Shown piece after piece: positions 8,313 to 17,519 of a DNA stretch of 48,181 nucleotides. How positions within the stretch are numbered: the stretch's first letter is position 1; the number at the start of each line of letters is the position of its first letter. The notes beneath the pieces are model-generated. The model ran no database searches, was not told where the DNA came from, and was given only the letters and a program-made list of their open reading frames with translations. A program made the position numbers and the translations under genes. Origin of the DNA: a bacterium (lineage in GTDB: Bacteria > Hydrothermota > UBA3073 > JACQXS01 > JAQTXJ01); contig JAQUPX010000010.1 of the NCBI GenBank assembly GCA_028716385.1, forward strand, positions 1 to 48,181, read 5' to 3'.

Positions 8313-9935
8313 TTATTTATCCTCCTGAAAATCACATTTATGTAAAAGGTCTCTCGGTATTCTTTTGATTTCTATAGTATCGGGCATTATTAAATTTCTT
8401 TTATATCTTGTACAATAAATAAGCAAAGATTCACTTGATCTTATATCTTCTATCAATGAATCCAGATATTTCTGGGTTACTAACTGGGTTGTAATATGTA
8501 AAAACCTATTTTCACTACTTATTCCGTGAAGTCTCCCCTCATTTCTATATTTGAAATTCTCTATTTTACATATAGCTTTTATTAACATTTGTTCATCATA
8601 TTGGGGATTAATTATATATACTGGATGATTTTTTGTAGAAAGGTCTTTATCTCTTACAAGTAAAGACTCCGCTAAGCTATAATATTTAAATCCTCCTCCT
8701 CCTTTCCAGTTCACTGACTTTGAAATCCCAGATTGGTCTGTTCCGTCAACAACACTTTTTAATCGTGGCAAACAATGAGTATGACAATGTTCGCCTAATT
8801 CTATACCTATCCATTTACGATTCATTTTATGAGCAACTGCCGCTGTTGTTCCTGACCCTAAAAAAGAATCAAGAATCCAATCATTCTTATTTGAAAAATG
8901 TCTTAAAATTATTTCAAGTAATTTCTCTGGTTTTTTTCCACTTCTGAAACTTACCCCACCTTCTGTTCTACAATTTCCAAAACTTGCTGCCAAATCATAG
9001 AAATTATTAATAGGTGATTCCCTGAAACCATTTTTTTCAATTAATTGTGATTTTGGCACACCTTGATAATATTTACCTTTTTCAGCGCCAACTCTTTTGG
9101 GGCCAGTAAAATATCTATAATCATACGCATCCTCACCAATATCAGAGACTTTATATAAAACTCCATAACCATCTATTTTATATCTTCCCGTTAAATAGTC
9201 TCTAAAAAATCTTCCAGATGAATTCCCATCTAAAATACTTCCAGAAGCCCATATTTCTTTCAATCCTGTTTCTGTACCTTCCCCTTCAATAATCTCGTAC
9301 TGATTTTTTTGAAACACTATAACTTTTTTACCTCTTAATTCCATCTGTTTCCCAACAGATAATTCTTTGATATAATACTTGAATTTATCAAAATTACTTT
9401 CTTCTTTATTAAGATTAGGGGTAGCACCATATTCTTTTCTATAAATATGTACCTGTTCAATTTCTTTATGATAATCCATATCTGATTTTAAGGTCTTATC
9501 CGGATATCGTACGCGTATATAAAAAGTTGTCATATAATTAGATCTACCAAATATTTCGTCCAACAAAACTTTAATATAGGATCCTTCTGAGTCATCTATA
9601 TGACAACAGAAAAAACCATCTTTTCTTAGTAATTTTTTCAATATGTCTAATCTTGGTTTCATCAAATTCAACCAAATGGAATGTTCTAACCCGTCATCAT
9701 AGTGTTCAAAAGCATTTCCTGTATTATAGGGAGGGTCAATATATATACATTTAATCTGACCCGCAAAATCTTGTTCAAGTGCTTTTAATGCTAATAAATT
9801 ATCTCCATATATAAGCATATTTTCAGTATTAGGGTCACCGTATGATTTAGTAGTGTCTTCTATTAAAACACGGGGTTCTAATATCAGTTGGTCATATTTA
9901 CAAACCCATGTTAATTCAAGTTTTCCCTTATTCAA
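8313..9935 (-). CDS. mod: Beta-class DNA adenine methyltransferase (type III Mod-like)
   Basis: This 540-residue enzyme is predicted to transfer a methyl group from SAM to N6 of adenine. The catalytic motif IV DPPYNTG (67-73) precedes the SAM-binding motif I DSFLGSGTT (356-364), the order of the beta class. The segment between them (about 135-320) should be the target recognition region. The start is TTG at 9935 with AAGGAG five bases upstream; no ATG fits better. The Res gene begins immediately after its stop, and the SNF2 helicase gene ends 19 bases upstream. The pairing with Res supports a type III assignment, while pairing with a SNF2 helicase also recalls class 1 DISARM, where a SNF2 helicase partners an adenine methyltransferase. 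Confidence 0.92.
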   Translation of the reverse strand: MNKGKLELTWVCKYDQLILEPRVLIEDTTKSYGDPNTENMLIYGDNLLALKALEQDFAGQIKCIYIDPPYNTGNAFEHYDDGLEHSIWLNLMKPRLDILKKLLRKDGFFCCHIDDSEGSYIKVLLDEIFGRSNYMTTFYIRVRYPDKTLKSDMDYHKEIEQVHIYRKEYGATPNLNKEESNFDKFKYYIKELSVGKQMELRGKKVIVFQKNQYEIIEGEGTETGLKEIWASGSILDGNSSGRFFRDYLTGRYKIDGYGVLYKVSDIGEDAYDYRYFTGPKRVGAEKGKYYQGVPKSQLIEKNGFRESPINNFYDLAASFGNCRTEGGVSFRSGKKPEKLLEIILRHFSNKNDWILDSFLGSGTTAAVAHKMNRKWIGIELGEHCHTHCLPRLKSVVDGTDQSGISKSVNWKGGGGFKYYSLAESLLVRDKDLSTKNHPVYIINPQYDEQMLIKAICKIENFKYRNEGRLHGISSENRFLHITTQLVTQKYLDSLIEDIRSSESLLIYCTRYKRNLIMPDTIEIKRIPRDLLHKCDFQEDK

Positions 9936-9954
9936 CTCAACTCCTTAGTTTTTT

Positions 9955-12858
9955 TCATATTACTCTCCAGTTTATAGTAAATAATTCGTTACTACCAATC
10001 TGTTGTTTTAATCGTGCCTCGATTTCACTTATTAGTCCTTCTTTTTGAGTATCAATTTTATCCTGTGCATCAAATAAATCTCTTCTTTTATCATTTCTTC
10101 TTTTTTCCATATCTTTTGCCTTTTTATGTAGGGAAATTTTAGTGTCAAGGTCTATTGTTTGTCGTGCTTCTTTTTTAGTTAATCTAATTTCTTTGTCAAG
10201 TTCTTTCAGTTCTCTTTCCAAACTCTCTTTTATATCCTCAGCCCAAAGCTCCAATTTTTCCATTTCAGATTCAAAATATTTCTGATTACGTTCACCCGTT
10301 TCAGAAATAATATTGTTTTTAGATACGTCAAACAAGGTAGCAAACTTGTCTTTTACATTAGAAGGGAATAGTATTTCATTCCCCAACTCTCCGGGAATTG
10401 AAAAAAGTTTACTACACGTTTCCGTATCCAGAGGATCTCCTTTTTCGTCAAACGCAGAAAATATTAAATATTCCTCTGTTTCAAGAGCATTTATAGATAG
10501 GATTGTTAATTGCAACCAGCCAGTATGGTTTCTTAAGTTTTCTATTACTGAAATCTTATTTGGATATTTCTCATAATTGAATATTACTTCTTTGACAGGG
10601 GTTTCTCTGCTTTTTGCAAAGGATATTAATGCCTCTGATAACGGGTGTCCTAAACGATAATGATGATAACCAGTTCCATTTTTTTGTGTAATTAATCTAT
10701 AATTACCTAATGGAATCTCTTTATTTTGTAAAACATCCGGCAGATTCGTAAGTTCAAATGTATAATTTTCGGGATAAAAATTAGCATTCTTAGATAGTTC
10801 TAACTGTGTTAATTGCCATAAGCAATGCTCTAACCAATTGATTTGTTGTTTTGTTTTTTCTCCATTTATTTTAAGCTTTGTATGTACGTCCTCATCAAAA
10901 TTATCAAGGAGTTTTGAACGAGTTTCATTCATACTATCACGGATTTTTTCATCAAGTTCGGCTTGAAGTCTGTCAAAGGCATCGTTAATTTCTTCTAATG
11001 TTCTACATGATTGATATATATCATTTATCCTTTTTTCGAAATCAACACCTGATTCAATAACTCCAAGAATTTCATCCGAAGAACCAAAGACCCCGCTAAA
11101 AAGTTTGAATTTATCTCTTAATATCTCAAAAATATGTTGGTCTGCCGCATTGCTTCTATTAAGGAAATTAATTACAACAACATCATGTTCCTGTCCATAC
11201 CGATGACAGCGCCCAATCCTTTGCTCAATCCGTTGAGGATTCCATGGCAAATCATAATTTACTACTAAACTACAAAATTGGAGATTAATACCTTCTGCTC
11301 CTGATTCAGTGGCAATCATTATGGGTGCATTATTTTTAAACTCTTCCACGATAGCTGAACGGACATCAGAAGTTTTTGAATCCGTAATATTATCACTATT
11401 CTTATTCCTTTCAAGCCATTCAGCATAGATATGTTTAGAATTTAAGTCGTTATTAGTTCCATTTAAAGTTACAACCTGTCCCATATAGCCATTACTTTCC
11501 AATAATTCTCTTAAATATTGTTGAGTTCTGCAAGATTCTGTGAAAATAAGTGCTTTAGGAGGTGCCCCTAACTCTACTGCCTTCTCAAATCCTTTCTTGA
11601 GAGCAACAACTAAAGCATCTCCTTTTGCATTCTTTGTTATTGCTCCGGCTAAAGATTCGTAGTTTTTTAATTCATTTATTTCATTCTTAATAGACTCAAG
11701 ATTATTTATTCTCTCATTTGCAGTATCATCTTTATCTAAGTTTTCCTCCGTTTCTTGAATCTCATTCCACTCTTCTTGCATTTCTTTTACGGCTTCAAAA
11801 TCCTTATCAAAAAGATTTTGAACTTCAGTATCTTTTTTCATTCCGGATAGTTTTTTTTCTAATCTATCTATTAATGCTCTTAATGTTATAACTATTGCAA
11901 AAGATGAAGATGCTAAAATCTTTCTCAAAATTAATGTTATTAAAGAACGTTGGCTGGATGGCAAGGCAAATAATTCGGGACGCTGTAAATAATCGGATAC
12001 TGCATTATATAATCTACTCTCTTCCTCTGATGGGGTAAAATCCTGAGTTATAGGAATACGATTTGTATACCGAATATATTCTAAAACCTGTCTTCTCAGT
12101 GTTCGTTGACAAATTGGGTGTAACCGAGACTTAAGACTATTGAATTCGCCAATAGACATTTCATTAACATTTTTAGAAAACTGGGTTCTAAACGAATCCT
12201 CATTGCCAAAAACATGAGGATCAATAAACCTGACCAAACCAAATAACTCCATTAAGGAATTCTGAAGGGGAGTAGCGGTTAAAAGAAGCTTTGGCATAGA
12301 GTTTATTGAATCATATATTGACCTTGCAATTTTATTACTCTTTTTATAGACATTTCTCAATCTATGAGCTTCATCGATTACGACTAAATCCCACGGGATA
12401 GATTTAATTTCAGATGCCTTAGTTCTTGCAAAATGATATGAAATAAGAATTACTTTCCCGGGTATTTCAAGAGGAGCAAGAGTTCCCTGTTTTATCAATT
12501 GATTATAACTGCCAGTCTCAAGGATAATGGAATCAAGAAAAAATTTCTCAAGAAGCTCACGATTCCACTGTTTCCGTAATGCGGCAGGAAGAATACACAA
12601 GATACGACGTTTTCTTTCTGCCCATAACTGACTTATAATTAGTCCTGCTTCAATCGTTTTACCAAGTCCAACTTCATCTGCAAGAATTGCTCCTCTTGAA
12701 AGGGGAGAACGAAAGGCAAATAATGCTGCATCTATTTGATGTGGGTTTAAATCTATAGTTGCATTAAACAAGGACTGAGATAGCTTTTCTACCTTTTCCG
12801 AGGAAACTTTCTTTGTAAGTTCATACGCAAAATATTTAGAATGATAAATTGTACTCAT
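9955..12858 (-). CDS. SNF2/RapA-like helicase of a modification-restriction unit
   Basis: This 967-residue SF2 ATPase has motif I DEVGLGKTIEAG (61-72), motif II DEAH (162-165), motif III LTATPLQNS and, in the second lobe, the RIGRCHRYGQ motif VI typical of RapA/SNF2 proteins. The second lobe is reached through a long inserted coiled coil (about 340-420), and the C-terminal 120 residues are a second coiled coil rich in Lys and Glu. Homologues track along double-stranded DNA. It sits between TIGR04141 and Mod, both co-directional with short gaps. Defence SNF2 proteins of this size (for example DrmD) travel with adenine methyltransferases, which supports a role in the same system. No Shine-Dalgarno is seen before the ATG. 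Confidence 0.88.
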   Translation of the reverse strand: MSTIYHSKYFAYELTKKVSSEKVEKLSQSLFNATIDLNPHQIDAALFAFRSPLSRGAILADEVGLGKTIEAGLIISQLWAERKRRILCILPAALRKQWNRELLEKFFLDSIILETGSYNQLIKQGTLAPLEIPGKVILISYHFARTKASEIKSIPWDLVVIDEAHRLRNVYKKSNKIARSIYDSINSMPKLLLTATPLQNSLMELFGLVRFIDPHVFGNEDSFRTQFSKNVNEMSIGEFNSLKSRLHPICQRTLRRQVLEYIRYTNRIPITQDFTPSEEESRLYNAVSDYLQRPELFALPSSQRSLITLILRKILASSSFAIVITLRALIDRLEKKLSGMKKDTEVQNLFDKDFEAVKEMQEEWNEIQETEENLDKDDTANERINNLESIKNEINELKNYESLAGAITKNAKGDALVVALKKGFEKAVELGAPPKALIFTESCRTQQYLRELLESNGYMGQVVTLNGTNNDLNSKHIYAEWLERNKNSDNITDSKTSDVRSAIVEEFKNNAPIMIATESGAEGINLQFCSLVVNYDLPWNPQRIEQRIGRCHRYGQEHDVVVINFLNRSNAADQHIFEILRDKFKLFSGVFGSSDEILGVIESGVDFEKRINDIYQSCRTLEEINDAFDRLQAELDEKIRDSMNETRSKLLDNFDEDVHTKLKINGEKTKQQINWLEHCLWQLTQLELSKNANFYPENYTFELTNLPDVLQNKEIPLGNYRLITQKNGTGYHHYRLGHPLSEALISFAKSRETPVKEVIFNYEKYPNKISVIENLRNHTGWLQLTILSINALETEEYLIFSAFDEKGDPLDTETCSKLFSIPGELGNEILFPSNVKDKFATLFDVSKNNIISETGERNQKYFESEMEKLELWAEDIKESLERELKELDKEIRLTKKEARQTIDLDTKISLHKKAKDMEKRRNDKRRDLFDAQDKIDTQKEGLISEIEARLKQQIGSNELFTINWRVI

Positions 12859-12925
12859 TTTTTATATTACCTTATTTCGGGATATAATATTCTTATATTT
12901 CCTTTTGCCCATTTCTAATTACTTT

Positions 12926-14512
12926 TTAATCAGTTTGTGTTTCTATTTTTATCAAAGAAACTTTATATTTGTATAGTTTTAACTGTTTATAAATTTGCAA
13001 AAAAGAGATCTTACTAAAAAATGGTAGGACATCTTTAATTTTCCCGGGTGCTTTACTAATAATAGCAAAAACAATTTCATAATCAGATGATTCAATTACA
13101 TCTTTAAATATCCAATCGGCCGGAAGATATTTATTTATTTCTTCTCGAAAATCCCTGTCTGATAAAAAGATAGTTGCTGAATTATTTCCTTGAAAAAACA
13201 GATGACTTAAAGCACTAGACCCTCTAAATCTTTTAATATGAACAAAGTCTGTCTTATTAATTATTAAGTCACAAAACTCTATTTTACTTTTCCCTCCACC
13301 ATAAGATATATTTTTTTTATCCATCAAAAAACATATTTTATTATTAGCATCGTAAACCTTTTGATTATATTCCCCTTCGCCTTTCTCTGCATATTTAGGG
13401 AAACTAAACCCTTTGTATCCATTTACTTTTCCTATTTCTTCATTAATAGAATCTATATAGTTTGTATCTAGCTTAAACCATTCTCCATCAGTTAAAAGAA
13501 AGGTGTCGGCACCTTTCTTGGACTCATAATTTATACATTTAAAAAGAGGCCAACTATTCACAATTTGTTCACCGTCTTTCCCTATACATAGAACTTCTTT
13601 AGTTTTCAACCATTTCAAAGTAACTTTTTCTTCTATCTTTTCATCTGGGGGTAATATATCAGAGATGTAAATATCCTCTCTCAACCCTTCATCCGCAAGA
13701 CTATACTTAAAACCTTCTATTTGTTCCCAATCAACTAGATTTGGTATTGCTAAAAATAAGTTCTCAAAGTTTTTGCTTTTTATAACTTTCACTAAAGTAT
13801 CATTTAATTCATTTATTTGAGCAGGATTTTTAACCCCAGTAATATAATCTACCCAGGGAAATTTATCCTTATAACTTTTATCGTTAAACTTTTCTAAAAG
13901 CCTTTTACATAAGGGGTCTAATTCAATAACTTTAACCTTCAACCCCAAATACAAAGCATCCGAACCCGATATTTGCTTACCGAAAAAACTATCATTTGAT
14001 ATACCGGTAACGGCTTTTAATATATCTTTTTCAATATCCATTCCAAAGCTATCTACCGAACTTACTTGACTTGTCTGGATTTTAGAAGATCTTAAAACAG
14101 TATCCAAACTTTTAGTATCCACACTTCTAATTTTATCCCGATCTATAGAATTTAATGATATCTTTAACCCAAAAGATTCAACGATACTACTTGGATTAAT
14201 TAAGTTATGTCCATATCCAAAAGTATAAGCAAAGTAATATTTATCACATTTTACGAATAAAACCGCAGAGCTACTGGAATTTAATAAATCGGGCAACTCT
14301 TTATCCAACATCCCTTGAAAAAATTCAATCCAACCAGGTAAGTTTGATCTAGATTTTTTGACAAATAATACCATATTCTCATTGAGATATCCTTTGATGT
14401 CATATTTTATCAGAGAATTAATATCCTTGAGGATTTTGTTATAGTTAAGATAGTCTTCTTTAATTAAATAAACAGATAATTTGTATTTTTTGTCTCTAGC
14501 TTTTCTCGCCAT
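12926..14512 (-). CDS. TIGR04141 / DUF6119 family sporadically distributed protein
   Basis: The 528-residue protein matches what I remember of the TIGR04141/DUF6119 family: an N-terminal region with YYFAYTFGYGHNLI, then SFGLKISLNSIDRDKIRSVD, then SGSDALYLGLKVKVIEL followed by a KDKFPWVDYI patch. The family is patchily distributed and is often found in defence islands; its biochemical role is not established to my knowledge. No catalytic motif, signal peptide or membrane segment is visible. It is the first gene of a run with SNF2, Mod and Res, 67 bases before SNF2, and has its own promoter candidate at 14538-14565. I infer a role in target sensing or control of the restriction unit, without direct evidence. 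Confidence 0.72.
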   Translation of the reverse strand: MARKARDKKYKLSVYLIKEDYLNYNKILKDINSLIKYDIKGYLNENMVLFVKKSRSNLPGWIEFFQGMLDKELPDLLNSSSSAVLFVKCDKYYFAYTFGYGHNLINPSSIVESFGLKISLNSIDRDKIRSVDTKSLDTVLRSSKIQTSQVSSVDSFGMDIEKDILKAVTGISNDSFFGKQISGSDALYLGLKVKVIELDPLCKRLLEKFNDKSYKDKFPWVDYITGVKNPAQINELNDTLVKVIKSKNFENLFLAIPNLVDWEQIEGFKYSLADEGLREDIYISDILPPDEKIEEKVTLKWLKTKEVLCIGKDGEQIVNSWPLFKCINYESKKGADTFLLTDGEWFKLDTNYIDSINEEIGKVNGYKGFSFPKYAEKGEGEYNQKVYDANNKICFLMDKKNISYGGGKSKIEFCDLIINKTDFVHIKRFRGSSALSHLFFQGNNSATIFLSDRDFREEINKYLPADWIFKDVIESSDYEIVFAIISKAPGKIKDVLPFFSKISFLQIYKQLKLYKYKVSLIKIETQTD

Positions 14513-14537
14513 ATTTTATTTTTACAATCTACGTGTA

Positions 14538-14565
14538 TATTTATAATCGGGCATCTATTTGTCAA
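14538..14565 (-). promoter_or_regulatory. Sigma70-type promoter for the DUF6119-SNF2-Mod-Res unit
   Basis: On the minus strand a perfect TTGACA (14560-14565) is followed after 16 bases by TAAATA (14538-14543), with an overlapping TATAAA at 14540-14545. It ends 25 bases before the ATG at 14512 and lies after the AddB stop, so the restriction unit is likely transcribed separately from the repair genes. Confidence 0.45.
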
Positions 14566-14589
14566 GACAAAGTTTGTACCGTGTGGTTA

Positions 14590-14667
14590 CTATTTCTCCC
14601 CATACCCCAACACCTCTTTAATTTTCTTTATATTTGTTTCATTCTTTAAGGGAGAGAAATTTTTGAA
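14590..14667 (-). pseudogene. C-terminal gene remnant sharing a 28-bp repeat with 27476-27503
   Basis: Between AddB and its downstream neighbour, a short minus-strand frame ends NETNIKKIKEVLGYGEK and a TAG at 14590. The core (14606-14633) is identical over 28 bases to 27476-27503, where the decayed gene ends NTDIKKIKEVLGVG. No start or upstream domain is recognisable here, so this is most simply the last piece of a lost paralogue, or a recombination scar. Confidence 0.45.
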
Positions 14668-14714
14668 TAGCAGTGATATATATAGGATAAGGTTTAATCT
14701 ACCATTTTTTTAAC

Positions 14715-17519
14715 CTACCAACTTTTTGTTACCCACTGAGTGCCGCAAATATTCTTGTAACTACACCACACACATTCTTTCTCAAAGTCTTTTGTTGATT
14801 TAAATTCAATGTTTTTACTTAATATCTCTTCTAGAAGTGTCAATATTGCTTCTTTGTATTTGTTAAAAAGGACATCTCTTGACACACCATCCTTGAATAA
14901 AGGCATTTCTTTAATAACCTTTGTCCCAAAAAGCATTAAAGAACTATTTATTTTATCAACAGGAAAACCCTTGTTTTTCTCAAGATAAAGCATTATGTAA
15001 AATGGGAGCTGAACCGAATTGAGTGTTTTATACCACTCTTCTCTTGAAGAATCAGGAAAATTCTTATCACTGGGGAAGTGTGCTGTTGAGCCCGTTTTGT
15101 AATCCAGAATATGAATTTCTCCATTTCTATCATCTATTCTATCAACCCGTCCTCTCAACCGCACTTCCTGATTATTTAATAAACATATATTGGCTTCAAG
15201 CTCATTCTCACATTCTTTGATAATAACATCCGAAAGGTTAGCATTGTGATAGTTGAGGATATCCTTAATTCTTCTTTGAACCTGTAATTTTATAAGATAA
15301 ATATCTCCTTCAATAGCTCCTGCGTAAGATTCTTCAAAGAGCTTTTCAACGATTTTTTCTATTAAAACGTAATCTTTAGTATCAATATATAGTTTTTGTC
15401 CTATCTTTAATGTGAAAAATTCCTTCAGTGCATCATGAACTATTGTGCCAATCTCACTCTGCTCAATCTTGTCCCCAATTTCTTCTTTTTCAGACAACCT
15501 CAACACATAGTTGTAATAAAATTTGAGTTGGCAATGAAGATATGCATCCAGCGATGTCGGTGAAAATTTGAAGTTTTGCAAGTATTTAATCATCTCTTCG
15601 TTCTTTTTTATGGGTTCAGGCTCTTTCTGGTTAAATTGCACCCCAAAGAAAATCTTTTCAATATTGTCTAACTCTAATGTTTTCCGACCTTTTTGCAGTT
15701 CCCATATTAATTTTTCTACAAATCTACTTTTTCCCTTGTCAGCACTTTCAATATAAAATATATGAACATCTTTTGCGCTACTTACTAATCTTTCAAAATT
15801 GTATTTATCTCTCCTTTCCCTTTCCTCATAAGTTGACAATCCAAGATATTTTCTTACTTTATAAGGTAATAAAGTATCTTCTTTTTTAACATCCGGAAGC
15901 ACTCCTTCGTTGGCATCCAGAATATAAACCGTTTCAAATTTAATATTCCTTGTTTCAAGGAAGCCAAGAACTTGTAACCCGTTAACCGGAGTTCCCTCGA
16001 AAGGATAACGGATTTTGCGGGAATATGTCCTCAATAACCTGAAATAGCTTTTTGTTTCTTCAAACTTCTCGTCCTTTAAGAGTGAAGTTTTTAATTCATA
16101 TATCCCTTCTATTATTCTCTTTATAAACGGTCCAGTATATGGGTGCATTTTAGCAGGACTATTGTTCGCTATGAATGAAATTAAGCAAAGAAGTTTTTCA
16201 CTGAAATCCTCAATGCTATTTATTTTTTCAAAAGCTTTTATTGAGATTTCGTGAATTTTCTTCAAGTGTTTTTGTATTTCCTCAATAGAGTAATCATTTA
16301 ATTTTTCGAAACACTCCTGTAGTAACTCTTTATCTTCCTCAATTTCTTCCAGACTAATAAATTTTCTACTCTGCTCCACAAGATACTCTTCTATCGTATG
16401 GAACATTATTCTTGTTGGTAAGTTAGCGTTTGAAAGATATATATTTTTAATGTACGGATGCAAAATGAATCCCAGATAGTCCGGAATAAAATATTCTTTA
16501 TCCACTCTTGTTTCTAATAACTTTCCCAGAGTTTCAATAAGCGAGTAAACAGGTGTCCGAAATAAGGGGTACCCCATTGATATATTATAACCACCGGTAG
16601 CAAACGGCAATGTATATTGAACAACAGGAAAAAGACTATCTGCAGAAGGAAGGACAATTACATTTTTGGAAGTAAACTCCTTGTTTACATTTATAAGTCT
16701 ATTGAGCGCAAACACTTCTCCATGAACGTCCATCGCCGGATAAAAATAGATATTGGGCTTTTCTTCCTTTTTCGTCTCTTCTTCAATTTCAATATTCAAT
16801 GTAGCAATTGTAGATTCTATTCCTGAGCCTTTTTGAAAGATAAAAATTACGTTTCCCTTTTTCTTCAAAGCTTCAAAAATCTTTTTTTCCGAATTATTAA
16901 GCATAAAAAACCCTGCAAAAATTACTTTTTCAAATTGATCAAGAGATGCCCCTTTTATCGTCTCTGCCACTTCTCTATATCTTGAAGCTCCTGTAGATAA
17001 ACTTTGTTCATCAAGGTATTTATAAAAATCTCCATAAAGAGAGGAAAGAGAAGAAAGTTTCTCGTAAATATTGGTAGGTATTTTTTCTCCTGCAATTAGT
17101 TCAGTTTCTTTTAAGTTGGATGGTTTTATAGATTCCATATACATTTCTTCAAAATCAGAATAAAGCTTAAATCCCCATGATAAAAAGTTGTCAATGTTAA
17201 GAGTTTCTTTTTCCCCTATAAAATTATACTTCTTGTGAAGATCAAAAATAATCGCAATGGCATCGATTTCATTTATCCTTCTTTTAGTCTTGCCGGATAA
17301 CTCATAAATATAGTCTATGAATTCATCTATAGAGAATATTGCCGGAGCTTCAAAAGAAGATTTCAAATTATCCGCAAGATATTTCCTGAGGAAATGGGAA
17401 GGCCTCTTTCCCGGGAAGACAATAAGGTTTTTAGATAAAGTTTCTCTTTTTTCTAAAATAATGTTACCTATGATTTCTATAATATCCGATGACGGAGATA
17501 TAAGTAGTCCATTTTTCAT
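14715..17519 (-). CDS. addB: AddB-like nuclease subunit of a helicase-nuclease
   Basis: This 934-residue partner of AddA has an inactivated helicase core and a C-terminal RecB-family nuclease. The N-terminus has VFPGKRPSHF where a Walker A would be, so ATP binding is doubtful and the helicase part may only recognise DNA, as in RecC. The nuclease core is LDYKTG (D806-G810). Cysteines C916, C919 and C925 (CVWCSYKNIC), with an upstream Cys in YLHCQLKFYYNY, form the iron-sulfur staple of AddB and Cas4-like nucleases. The start overlaps the AddA stop (ATGA), so the two are co-translated. Role: resection of DNA ends for RecA-dependent repair and degradation of unprotected phage DNA. Confidence 0.85.
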   Translation of the reverse strand: MKNGLLISPSSDIIEIIGNIILEKRETLSKNLIVFPGKRPSHFLRKYLADNLKSSFEAPAIFSIDEFIDYIYELSGKTKRRINEIDAIAIIFDLHKKYNFIGEKETLNIDNFLSWGFKLYSDFEEMYMESIKPSNLKETELIAGEKIPTNIYEKLSSLSSLYGDFYKYLDEQSLSTGASRYREVAETIKGASLDQFEKVIFAGFFMLNNSEKKIFEALKKKGNVIFIFQKGSGIESTIATLNIEIEEETKKEEKPNIYFYPAMDVHGEVFALNRLINVNKEFTSKNVIVLPSADSLFPVVQYTLPFATGGYNISMGYPLFRTPVYSLIETLGKLLETRVDKEYFIPDYLGFILHPYIKNIYLSNANLPTRIMFHTIEEYLVEQSRKFISLEEIEEDKELLQECFEKLNDYSIEEIQKHLKKIHEISIKAFEKINSIEDFSEKLLCLISFIANNSPAKMHPYTGPFIKRIIEGIYELKTSLLKDEKFEETKSYFRLLRTYSRKIRYPFEGTPVNGLQVLGFLETRNIKFETVYILDANEGVLPDVKKEDTLLPYKVRKYLGLSTYEERERRDKYNFERLVSSAKDVHIFYIESADKGKSRFVEKLIWELQKGRKTLELDNIEKIFFGVQFNQKEPEPIKKNEEMIKYLQNFKFSPTSLDAYLHCQLKFYYNYVLRLSEKEEIGDKIEQSEIGTIVHDALKEFFTLKIGQKLYIDTKDYVLIEKIVEKLFEESYAGAIEGDIYLIKLQVQRRIKDILNYHNANLSDVIIKECENELEANICLLNNQEVRLRGRVDRIDDRNGEIHILDYKTGSTAHFPSDKNFPDSSREEWYKTLNSVQLPFYIMLYLEKNKGFPVDKINSSLMLFGTKVIKEMPLFKDGVSRDVLFNKYKEAILTLLEEILSKNIEFKSTKDFEKECVWCSYKNICGTQWVTKSW

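Noticed and set aside
5730..14512. Calling the SNF2-Mod unit DISARM
   Set aside because: drmA, drmB and drmC are absent, and a type III Res sits in their place.
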